From Eutreptiella sp. 'Long Island Sound 2002' (taxonomy: Eukaryota; Euglenozoa; Euglenophyceae; Eutreptiales; Eutreptiaceae): 64,000 nt of DNA. The position numbers and the translations under genes were made by a program. The stretch covers positions 140,894,765 through 140,958,764 of the forward strand of contig OZ038378.1 of assembly GCA_964036045.1 (NCBI GenBank), read 5' to 3'. This document shows, piece by piece, positions 54,673-64,000 of the stretch. Each line of letters starts with the position of its first letter. Position 1 is the stretch's first letter. Under the pieces are notes generated by a model, which saw only the letters and a program-made list of their open reading frames with translations, was not told where the DNA came from and did no database searches.

Positions 54673-55889
54673 CCTAGAACTAACCATAAGCCCTTTGCAC
54701 CTATGGTGAGTGGGGCTGGGTGGCATGAATTCGTGGCTCCCCTGAGGATGCCTTACAACTCCGCCTGCTGGTGGTGTTGAAGTTGTCATGAGGCCCGCGC
54801 CATTGTTCCTCCGGCCCTGATGAGGCCGGTGTGTGCCCTAGCGTGGGTCATATAGACGATCTGGAACTCATTCATCGCTTGCTGAAAGAATTTTGTCCCC
54901 ATGTTGTGCGGCCCGGCTGGTTGTGCGTCAAAATAGGGATGGTGTTACAATGGCCACCACCTTGCTGGAGGACGGCAGAGTCCCACCGGCCTTACATTGG
55001 CACCGCCTTGGGCCCCACATGGGTCCGTAGCCATGTGTGCAAGCGTTGCCGGGCTGGTCACACCACATGGAATTGTACGTGGCAGTGCCACGTTGTCTCC
55101 GGGCTCTTGCCGCAACATACGTAGAATGTAAATAGGTACACAAATCTGAGCTCCAAATGCTCTGCCACCACCATCATGGTGGGGAGGTTATGGATGCGGT
55201 GGGTTATCAAGTGCTGCTACTCGTCACAGTCTAGCCAAAGCCACACCCGTCAGTTGTTGAGACAACACGCCGGTTGTTGAGACAACACCTGTGCTCATAG
55301 TGCAACCCCAACGGCACTACCGCTTGCTCTTGGAGCCAGTCCTGCAAATCCGACGGGCCAGCTGGATCATGATACTTGTGCGGCAGAAGAAAAGAGTATG
55401 CCCGGCAGAGCATCTTGGGGAGGTCAGCCTACGGCTCCTCTTGGGCTGCGGCGTCACCTTGCATCTTTATGTGGCTGCACATTAATAGCCATTATCCAGT
55501 GCGAGGCGGTGACCACAACGTTGATCGTTGTTGTGGGGTTTAACGGTCACAGGCATGCCGGTAACGGAGCCATGGATTACCCTCCTCAAGGGGGCGGCAG
55601 CCAGTTTTCGATACCCGGCCAAGTGCCGGACACACGAATGCCCGGGGCATCCCAACAAAGAGCCGCCTTATATGACAGTATATGCTGTAGGGGGCCTGCA
55701 TTGCCTGAGTTCCAAATACGGCGACCCAGACACCCACCCCCAGTAGTCCTTGGTGGGTGATGTCTGGTGCCACACCCTGGTGGGGCCTACAGCACCGCCC
55801 GCCCGCGAATCCTGGAGGGTGGCCACCCGCCAAAACATGCATGTAGGGGGGGCTCGACCTGTACCTGGATGTGCAGGAGGGTCACCGGT
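54673..55889 (+). pseudogene. coding-like region with a zinc-knuckle-like motif
   Basis: The plus frame 54831-55124 contains CKRCRAGHTTWNC near 55033-55071, a Cys-x2-Cys-x3-His-x4-Cys pattern one residue shorter than a canonical retroelement zinc knuckle. It is preceded by a protein-like stretch IDDLELIHRLLKEFCPHVV. A later frame (55398-55760) is Pro/Gly-rich. I infer a decayed retroelement gag or ORF1, but the evidence is thin and the codon starting the frame is arbitrary. The inverted pair GGTTGTTGAGACAACA lies near 55255-55285. Confidence 0.25.
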
Positions 55890-56030
55890 GTGGTGCCGTG
55901 TGGTGCCATGCCGTGTGGTGTGGTGTGGTGTGGTGTGGTGTGGTGTGGTGTGGTGTGGTGTGGTGTGGTGTGGTGTGGTGTGGTGTGGTGTGGTGTGGTG
56001 TGGTGTGGTGTGGTGAGGTGTGGTGTGCAT
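55890..56030 (+). repeat. TGTGG pentamer array
   Basis: About 24 nearly perfect pentamers (55917-56028) after a short degenerate start. Neither linker nor satellite follows here. Confidence 0.94.
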
Positions 56031-56612
56031 CGGCCCGCACACACTAGCAAGGGGACAATACTTCAACCACAGCAGGGCGACATTGAGGACACTAATCCAG
56101 TTTAATGCACAACTGAAAGGCAGCAACGTCACCTCCAGGAACACAGTCAAATCTTGCAGCGTGCTCACAAGCCCGCCACTGGCCCAGTCTGCACTTTGGC
56201 GCTGGGCTGCATGCAGGCTTTTGCTCCCTTCGTACCTGAGACACAGTAGGTGTGGCATGCAGCTCAATAGCGCAACAGCCTTGGCATCCGAATGCCCCGC
56301 CCCTCCACAGGTGACCTCAGTGCCGCTCAGTGCACTGCAGCGGTACCGGAGGGGGGGTTAATCCATGTGTACCAAATTATAAAGCTAGAAATTCCGCAGC
56401 TAGAAATTCTGTACAATTTCTTAAAAATGAGCGAACAAATTATGTATGGTTGCCAGAAATTGGTCATAGTATGAAATGGTCGACTTTGCATGGTTGCTGT
56501 TTTTTCCAAGTGGACTGTGCATGATTAACCCTCAGCAAGGCATTGCGTGGTGACCCCAGTCACCAAAATATGTTCAGAATGTATACCACCAATAAGCGAT
56601 ATTTCAGCAGAG
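56031..56612. other. no gene seen
   Basis: Unique sequence. A minus frame of 199 codons ending at 55668 is mostly pentamer translation plus a hydrophobic stretch. The AAATT-rich patch at 56375-56450 contains the duplicated GCTAGAAATTC. Confidence 0.45.
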
Positions 56613-56685
56613 ACATGTAGTAGCCGAGTTGGTACATGTCTTGGCACAGAACTGTCAGGTCCTGGGTTCAATCATACCACTGGCA
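56613..56685 (+). ncRNA. possible tRNA-derived SINE head
   Basis: TAGCCGAGTTGGT (near 56620) resembles a polymerase III A box and GGGTTCAATCA (near 56664) a B box, about 33 bp apart as in tRNAs. A partial D stem (GCCG with TGTC) can form, but the T stem and anticodon stem do not close properly, so this is not a functional tRNA. A CTGGCGC-containing short tandem repeat follows, as SINE bodies often carry. Confidence 0.35.
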
Positions 56686-56750
56686 CTCTTTCTGGCGCTT
56701 TTTCTGGCGCCTTTTCTGGCGCTTCTGGCGCTTTTCCTGGCGCTTTTTCA
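56686..56750 (+). repeat. CTGGCGCTTTT short tandem repeat
   Basis: About five imperfect copies of an 8-13-base unit containing CTGGCGC separated by T tracts. Confidence 0.85.
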
Positions 56751-59535
56751 GCATTACAAGTGCACATGACATGCATTGGACACAACCCCAAACAACAAAA
56801 AAAAGCTGGGTACCACAAATCTTTGAATCCAGCCACTCGAAGGCACAGCTGAAGGAGGATGTCTGCTCCCAAAACAGAAAACACACTGCTTGACACAAGG
56901 ATCGGACGAAAAGCGGCCATGTGTGGACAGCACTATGTACTTCAGCACTTTTGCGACTTCAACCGGGAAGAAACTATCATTAACCAAATCCTTTGGGGTG
57001 GTACGAGTGGACGAAGGCAAGGCTTAATGTGTAGCAGTGCAAATCCTTAAAAACACTGAACAAATTGCGCACAAAAATTTGGCACAGAATTTGTTAAACA
57101 GAAATTCCCCCCCGTATTTTATCCCCCCCTCCGGTACGTGGGCTCCAAATGGCGGCCTGCGGCGTGCTGTGTGTGCCGGCGATTACCCGGAGCTGCTGAA
57201 TGAGGGCCTGAATCACTCACATCTCGAAAGGTTCGGTCCCGTGACGGTGCTGATCTGTGGTCAGCAGCCGGGCCCTTGCGCACAGACGCGGGGCTCTTGG
57301 GGGGGGGGGTTTAATGGCAGCGAACGCCGGTCGCAACGGCAGCTGCGGCCCCTGCAGCGACCCCGGGAACCTTGGCCTGTGCCGGGGCAGGGCCTCGTGT
57401 TGGGGCTGCTGAGCGTGGCACAGCTGCGTACGGACCGGGCACCCATTCAGCGGTGCAGAGACCGAAGGACCCACAACGATTGCCACAAGACAAGGGCTAG
57501 GCTCTCAGGCGGAGGGGCGGGTGGATTCTGCCGGGACCTCTCCGCTGGCCTCCGTGCGTGGCCGCCCATGTGGTGCCGCTCTCCGGGCGGTGCTGCCCCT
57601 GGCGAATCAATGTGATGCGTAGTCCCGTCTTGGCCCTGTGTTGCCCCCCGATGCAGCCCCAGAGTGGCAGTGCGTCCACCGTGGAAGGAGCTACAGTGCC
57701 ACTTCGAGCGAAGGCGTGTGGCAAGCTCAAGAGTGTGGGCCTGTGGGAAGGAATGCGGCTCGATTTGGGTCTGTTTGGGGGTTCGGCCCTACAACGGGTT
57801 CAGTTCTAGTTGGGGTCCCCGGCGTTTGCACAGTCCCAACTTCCACACTAAACCCTTGATAGCCGACGACAAGGACAAAGTCGCGGCGACAGGCCACCGG
57901 CCGCAGACTGTCCTTTCCAGCATTTCAAAACAGAGTAGCCCCATACCTGTGCGACACATCGCCCTCAGGGACTTGCTCACGATAGCTCATGTAGGTCTGG
58001 TTCATGCACAGGGGGTCGAACACACGCTCTCGAAGGAAAGCTGTTCAAGAATGAAGGTCTGGCAATGTTGATCCGGCTGGGGGGCCTTGCCCAGGGTACA
58101 GGGTAAGCCATCACCAAGGGCACCTTACGACTCACCAAGGCAGCTCCCCGAGCCCAAACCAACGGAGGGCAAAAAGGGTCTGTCTGGCATAACTGACTTT
58201 CCCACGGACAACTTGTAATGCTCAAACAAGTGTTTTTAGCCAATTTTGAGCCTGTTGTCACATATTGTGGCCCTCTCAAAGCCCCCAAAACCCTCAAAAA
58301 TGGGCCATTTTTGGACCATAGTAGGGGATTTTGTCCACTGAAAGTCCCAGGAAGCCTTGAAAATGGGCCATTTTTGGGGACCAAAACAGGGTCAGGAAGC
58401 AGTCAAAAATGCCTTTTTCCAAAAGTGACCCGAGCCCACTTGGGATGCTGCGGCAAGTATTCTTAGCCTATTTGGAACCCATTTGAACCCATTTTGATCT
58501 ATAAACTGACACATTCCACGCCAAAGCCACACATTCAAGCCATGAATGTGTGTCTTGTGCAAAAGCACAAGGAGGGACAGAACCAAGCACCAGTGATGCA
58601 TTCAGCTGCGCATCTTGGGTTGCAACATCTGCAGGGGGAGGGGGGGGGGTCTAGGCGTCCATCTGGGCAATTCTGAGGGCTAGAAACCACAGAATGGTGG
58701 GGGCTTGGGTGGGCTGGGTGCCCTTGGGATCTGTTTGTGAGCCACATAGCCCAAGACCATGCCCAGTTTTGGTTTTGGGCTGTTTGCAGGCAAACAAAAT
58801 GTGCAAAACTTGGGCCTTTGTGGGACCTTTTGGGGGGTGATTTCGGATGTATCTCGGACTTAGGGGCATGCAAAGCGCTCTTTGACACGAGCAAAACCAA
58901 GTTGGTTGCAGCATAACCTTTTTCCTTCAACTAACCATTTTGAATGCAATTAAGGGCTGCTTTGGGTAATATGACTGCTTTGGGTCAAAAATGCGCAAAT
59001 TTGGGAGGGCACCTCCCAGCTTTGCACCCATGCTACCAGGCTCAGATTTGGGAAGGGCATGTGGCAATATAAAAAGATGGATTGGGTAGGGCAGAGCCTG
59101 AAGCAATAGCACCTCGGAAGTAGGAAGTTGCTGGTGGTTGGGGTCCCCGAACAACACACCTCAAAAGTACATTTCATGCGAAACAACACAAAACATAGGT
59201 ATCCTAGAATCCCATTTAGGACTATGCCAATTAGGACTACGCAATTTGGGACTATGTTGGAGAACTGTAAATGGATCACATCAATATGCTTCTTTTGAAG
59301 GTCTTGGACACTTGAAACTTGGTTCTCCTGCTAGTAGTGAAAGGAAGCCAAACCTCTTCGATAGCAATGGGATGATTGCCTACCTAACCAACTGTTTATG
59401 GGGTCATTCTACTGCTTTGAGAGGGAGGTGCCTCATTGAGTGTTTGAGAATACCAGCATCGCGGCTGCACACACAGCACTAACACACATTACCGAAAACA
59501 AACACAGAAATATCAGCACAAGTCCTGATGGCCTC
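56751..59535. other. no confident gene
   Basis: A 192-codon frame (57037-57615, GC-rich) and smaller ones show no domain. A segment at 58285-58385 contains two copies of AAAATGGGCCATTTTTGG, each itself palindromic. A G-run lies at 57299 and another at 58640. I find no RNA gene. Confidence 0.45.
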
Positions 59536-60110
59536 TCCACACAGGTACCAAACACAAGGAGCAAGATGGATTGGTATACCTAATCCTCCTTGAGGAGGCA
59601 AAACGAGGTCTCAAGTATAACTACCACCAGTTGTACTTGTTGATCTTGCCTAAGCTCAAGGCCAAGGAGTAGGTCAAGATCCAACAGGAACGATTCCGAC
59701 GAAGGGGAATCGGTGGAAGGGCAACACAGGCAACCAGTTGTGGACTGATGCCGATGCGCTTCCCACTGAGAGTCTTGGCGATCATTGTTTGTCTTCTTTG
59801 ACGGTGGACGATACCTTTGAGTCATAGTTCTGGGACCAAGACACCCAGGAAGTATTTGGAGTCCTGCTGGTGTCAAGTCTGCACGGTGGTAGGCCAGGAA
59901 AGCCTACCCCTCGCATTGTACACGAGTGTAAGTCCAAGTTCCACAAGGCGGACACTGGTTGGGCATTGCATCCCAACTTGGTTCCTGCCAATAAGCGATA
60001 TCTGGTTCTAGCGGAATCCCCATTTGCAGAGAAAGTGTGGAAAGTGTGGAGGAACCAACGACAACGAGCCTCATTGCTATCCAGGTCAAAAAGGTGAAAA
60101 AAGTGGCAAG
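59536..60110 (+). pseudogene. coding-like relic of unknown family
   Basis: Two protein-like pieces lie on the plus strand. One is near 59552-59690 (LVYLILLEEAKRGLKYNY, then a stop in LKAKE*). The other runs from about 59810 to 60097 (ECKSKFHKADTGWALHPN, KRYLVLAESPFAEKVW). Composition and the absence of low complexity favour former coding, but the frame is broken and no family is recognised. It could belong with the gag-like relic further right. Confidence 0.3.
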
Positions 60111-61246
60111 GGCAAGCCTAGTGGTAACCACTCGGGGGGTAGCTAGAAAATGCGCTCCTCAAGGGGGAGTTTGGGCCCCAAAATACCCCGTGTTACGGGT
60201 GCTAAGCGTCACCACTGTCAGCACACGGCATTTGGCGCCGGTTCAGTTGGATGGCGATGAGACTATGATCCTGCGAGAGCCCCATGGTGGACGACCGCAT
60301 AAAGAGCTCAAGGGGTCCCCTACTACGGGTCCCGCCGGGAGGGGTAACCCGATGCCAGACCTTGGCCTCGCATTGCCGTCTTGACCCTCGCATTGACGCA
60401 AGATGGGAGCCCACCATAGGGGACAAGTTCTATGCCAGGAGCACCCGGGTACCCCCCTACTCCTCCCAATGAAAACAGTACCCGGTGGCCCGGAGGATGG
60501 CGTCCCAGGTGTCTCCCCACACCACTTCTACGGGCCGCCGTACGGGCAAATGGGCCGGAGCTGGCGGTCTCTCTAGACGAGGTGCACAGCGTCCTACGCA
60601 CCCGGGGTGTTGCGGCCGTACGCGTTCACCTCTTGCGCCTCCCCATTGCACCCCTCTCAGGCTCGTGCGGCCCCAAGGCGGTGAGCCTGGCCCTAAAGTG
60701 GGACCAATTAGGCCGGGACTAGCGGTGCTGGCTCGCCTCCCTCATGCCCCAATACGTCGCGGCGCTGCAGCGCCCCTGGACCCCCTAGCAGCCGCGGGCA
60801 CAACAACTCACCCACCCACTGCACAACACCATACACCGCGCTGCACAAACGTGCAAGGAAGACTACCTTGATAAACATGGGCCCTGACTGCTCCGCAACA
60901 TCTCCTGCCCGTACGTTCAAGTCATGTCCGACTCCGCCAGATCCCAATCCGCTGCCTCCCCCGAGCACCACGCCGCCTCCACTGCTGCTCCCGCTCCCAG
61001 TCAGCAACCCGGAGACACCCGCGGAGCGGGAGGCACGGCACCTCCGCGAGGCTGTTGCCCTTGTCCCCCAACCCTCTCCACCCGCCATAGGGGGCGGGGC
61101 GAATAGGGACGGCTGGGCAACACACGCGGCCGCCGCCCCCGTCGCTTCGCAAGAGCGCCACGACCCGGCCCACTGCGGTGAGCTGCGCCGGGCACCGACT
61201 TGATGCCTAGGTTAATGGTCCTAGAGGCCCTAGAGATGGGAGCTAA
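60111..61246 (+). other. GC-rich, Pro-rich open frames; possible 5' part of the next relic
   Basis: Short plus frames (60432-60722, 60868-61203, 60924-61106) are rich in Pro, Ala and Ser. The first ATG-started one (60924) opens MSDSARSQSAASPEHHAAS. Such composition is common at the N-terminus of gag-like proteins and sits just upstream of a frame that continues to 62485, but nothing here is diagnostic. Confidence 0.3.
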
Positions 61247-62485
61247 ATGCGCCGACACCCCCCACCCCCCAAACCGGGCACGCGGCGGCGCCCTGAGGTA
61301 GGGGGAGGGCCGAGGGAAGGGGAAGAGGGAGGACGGCACCACCAAAGACACCAAGAAATGACGAGGCATCACAATCAAATGATGCAGAACACGGAGGACG
61401 GACAAACCAAGGAGTATGTATGGATGTGGAAGGAAGTCACGGCCACTTTGTAGAAAAACCAGGATTAGGAGTCCAACTTAAGTAAGAGTCCAAGCCCGGG
61501 CACCAAAGACACTCACAAGGGAGAGGACCTCTATGACATATTGGATGTGTACCAGCAACGGGTGGCCAGCAATTTTGCGAAAATAAAGAGTCATGTGCAG
61601 GCTGTTGAGGAGGACACGGAGAATTTGGAAACCAAGCGAGCTGAAGATTATGAAAAACTGTAAAATAGTCTGCAGGAAGTGAAGGAAGCCAAGAAAGAAG
61701 ATCAAATGCACACAGATCATGGTGGCCGTGATGTGAGAGCATTGCCGGATCCGAAAGCGGACATGTATGCCCATTAGGATAAGGGCGGTGCATATCAAAG
61801 GGACCTGGCTTTGGGCGCACATAGAGCGGTGCAAGCCCCCCTAAGCCGGTGGAATCCAGGTCTAATGGCGCCCGAATGCAGTCATGTTGCGGGTTACCTA
61901 GCTAAAGAGGATGTCATATGGGCACAGGTGGAGCCCTATTTCAAGGAGGATCACTTCATCCCCGGGATGGCGCTAGACACCAAGAAGGTGAACATGGGAA
62001 GGAGGACGGACATCATTCCGATGGGGGTTGGTGATGGACCAGCTTTCCAAGAAATCACGTCGCCACAATTGTCTAAAGTTCATCAATCACAGGCAGTGGA
62101 CCCCAAGTTGATGGGACAAGAACGGGGTCCGTTTGGGGAGCAAGCCAATAACCCTCCTTTGGGCGGGCAGCATGTGGGGTTGGGTCCCATAGTGCGTCCT
62201 CGTCAACCTCCGGAATTGTGGATCCAAGGGCAAATGCTCCGGGCGCACAGTTGGGCCCCCCAATCCCCCTTGCGCATGGGGGCTGCGACTCCTCGGTTCC
62301 GGACGCCAACTACTTTTGCTAGCCTTTGCCCAGGGGGGTGGTGGTCTCTGGGAGGGTTAGTTGAGGGAGGGTCCAATTGGGGCAATTTGAGGGGTACAAG
62401 ATCCCTCAAATTTCGTTCATGGCTGCTTATGCCACGTCATTGCTCTCCATTTCGGACCCCCACAATAAGTCTGACCCTAGCCTAG
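61247..62485 (+). pseudogene. gag-like pseudogene with premature stops
   Basis: A single plus frame reads through from 61247 to 62485 with stops at 61451, 61466, about 61659 and about 61774. Between them it looks coding: EDLYDILDVYQQRVASNFAK, then a charged coiled-coil-like stretch (VQAVEEDTENLETKRAEDYE), a stop, QEVKEAKKEDQM, a stop, then a long part with AGYLAKEDVIWAQVEPYF and a Pro/Gly/Gln-rich tail. A coiled coil followed by a low-complexity tail would suit the capsid-like protein of a retroelement. I cannot name the family; loss of function is clear from the four stops. Confidence 0.4.
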
Positions 62486-62625
62486 GATTAGAGCTTGGGC
62501 TAGGGTTAGGGTTAGGGTGAGGGCTAGGGTTCGGGTTAGAATTAGGGCTAGGGGTAGGTGTAGGTGTAGGGTGAGGACTAGCCTGAGGGTTGGGGTGGGT
62601 TTTAGGGCTAGGGTTGGATTGTGTT
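62486..62625 (+). repeat. degenerate telomere-like tract (TTAGGG-related)
   Basis: Contains GCTAGGGTTAGGGTTAGGGT and many one-base variants (CTAGGG, TCGGG, GTAGGT) over about 130 bp, all in the same orientation. It is too degenerate to be a chromosome end and is best called interstitial. Confidence 0.7.
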
Positions 62626-64000
62626 GGGGTGCAAAGGGAGGAAATTTTCTGTTGTGCACATTTGGTGCCCATGGAGCGTCGGTCGCCTTTGGTGCCCATG
62701 GACACCTAAGTGCGGCACCTTTGGCAACTAACTGTTGGACGGAGGCCTCCTTGGGGGGGGTGTTGGCGTCCTAGGACCTGCGGAGCACTACCCCCCCCCC
62801 GTGCCCCTGGGTTTTCAATAGGCATAAGACCTATAGCTCACGCGCTCCGGATTTCGTTTGCCGGGTGCAATTCCATGCCTCCTAACTCGGCCGCGCTGGC
62901 ACCCTTCGCGGGGGCGAGGGTGATGCTGTGTGTAATGTCGCGTTATGGTTGTTGTTCTATTGTGTTCGCATCACGGGGGGGGGGGATTTACAATCGGTCC
63001 GGATGCGACGCGCCCTAGGCTATCTGTCGTAACTTGCGGGGAAAGGGGGGGTTGGCGGGATGGTGGGGGGGTATTGGTAGCTCAGCCGGGGGGGGTCCCG
63101 GGGGGGGGGCGGGCTACACACGACCCCCTACTACCACATGCATACCTCAAGGGTGTGTGTGTGTGTCTGGGGGCATGGGGGTGTAGAAGTATGTAGGATG
63201 GAGTGCGCTGCCCAGATGACCCGACTGCGCCGCTACCCTTGCTACTATGGTGGGCTGCGGTGTACGGCGACTCCCGGGTTCTATGGCTCTGGCATCACAG
63301 AGGGGTTCCAGAGGGGAATGGCTGGATACGTGGATGATGTTGTATGACCAACCGTAACGGTCTGTGGAATGCCGAGTGTTCTCCGTCTGGTGGATGCGGC
63401 GGCGGAGATAGCATATGAGACGTGGCTTCCTACTGGCCTTTGCGTGTGGCAGCGGCCGACGTGATATGACGGCCATTGCGACGTGGCAGGTCGTGCCGGC
63501 CTAATAGTGCACGGTACCGCCCCCGCAAGCACGGTTCGGCCGACGAGTGGCTACGCCCGCCTGCCCCGGTCGTCTCGACCAGGGTAATAAGGGCCAAACC
63601 CCAGTAGGGTATTCCCATGGCACCGGGGTCTCTATTGGCGACCTAGCTACGGCAGTCACGGGGGTTACTCCGGGGGGTTAAGTGAATACATACATGTCCC
63701 CATGCTAGCGCGACTGGTGTTGACCACGGGCTGCGGGGAGTGGCCTGATAGGTCGGGCTGCGTGTGGAGTCATAGCAGCATGGATGGCCACAAGGGATAT
63801 GCGAAGGTGCTACAAGTCGATGATTAATTGCGACTGGAAAAGGACGTGGGCGTGGACGTCTGAGACGGACATTGAGGGTTGGACGGGTCTGCATGTATGA
63901 GGTTTGGCAGCGGGGGGGTGCCCCTTCACCCCAGGAACAACTCAAGGAGGTATCGGGGCAGCCCACGGGCCCCGGAAGAAACTTCGTGGGGGTATAGGGG
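62626..64000. other. no confident gene; many G-runs
   Basis: A direct repeat TTTGGTGCCCATGGA lies near 62660 and 62688. C-runs and G-runs of eight or more bases lie near 62789, 62978, 63066, 63090 and 63100. A plus frame near 63240-63345 ends FQRGMAGYVDDVV, faintly like a reverse transcriptase active site, but without other RT motifs I do not call it. Confidence 0.45.

Noticed and set aside
55000-55050. GTCCGTAGCCATGTGTGCAAG, reminiscent of a dinoflagellate spliced leader
   Set aside because: Only the first half matches; the rest differs, and no donor site or tandem gene context is present.
63040-63110. TTGGTAGCTCAGCCGG, tRNA A-box-like
   Set aside because: No B box or cloverleaf follows; the sequence continues as G-runs.
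63138-63347. FQRGMAGYVDDVV as a reverse transcriptase active site
   Set aside because: No other RT motif at the expected distances, and the frame ends immediately; chance is likely.

Overview
This window looks like repeat-dominated nuclear DNA of a eukaryote, most likely a protist or alga. The support is a two-ORF non-LTR retrotransposon, a partial diverged small-subunit rRNA, relics of DNA transposons and retrotransposons, long tandem satellites and a short TTAGGG-like tract. I see no bacterial operons, no complete tRNA and no confident host gene. The lineage is unresolved. The rRNA fragment has a few bases that, from memory, resemble Euglenozoa more than plants or animals, but it is too decayed to place the organism. 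Most long open frames here are artefacts: the satellite units carry no stop codons, so frames of up to about 1,780 codons arise by chance.

Layout, left to right. 1-1.6 kb is a 106-bp minisatellite containing one inverted unit. 1.6-10.1 kb is moderate-GC DNA with decayed minus-strand coding relics: a possible SANT-like piece, a LINE relic with endonuclease and reverse transcriptase blocks, a possible Harbinger-type transposase, and an unknown protein. A plus-strand SSU rRNA fragment abuts the LINE relic. 10.1-36.5 kb is built from a recurring module: a TGTGG pentamer array, a linker of about 105 bp, then a 47-bp hairpin satellite (about 255 and 207 units in the two large arrays, plus two short ones). 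The module is interrupted by the 3' end of one LINE family and by a non-autonomous element.

36.5-46.0 kb is the best-supported feature: an apparently intact 9.5-kb LINE on the minus strand. ORF1 (999 aa from its first ATG) has a coiled coil and an Arg/Ser-rich tail. ORF2 (1,764 aa) has apurinic-like endonuclease, reverse transcriptase, RNase H and CCHC modules plus a C-terminal extension that may be a cysteine peptidase. The LINE and its non-autonomous relatives (33.85-35.3, 46.2-47.76 and 48.08-48.41 kb) share both termini and sit in GGTG[T/C/G] pentamer arrays, which suggests a microsatellite-targeted retrotransposon and its parasite.

48.7-64 kb is older, mixed sequence. It holds a three-copy dispersed coding-like repeat, a retropepsin relic, diverged satellite and linker copies (some inverted), two more pentamer arrays, a possible zinc-knuckle relic, a tRNA-like SINE candidate, a gag-like pseudogene and a telomere-like tract. 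The satellites range from near-identical on the left to heavily diverged on the right, suggesting repeated rounds of amplification of one module.
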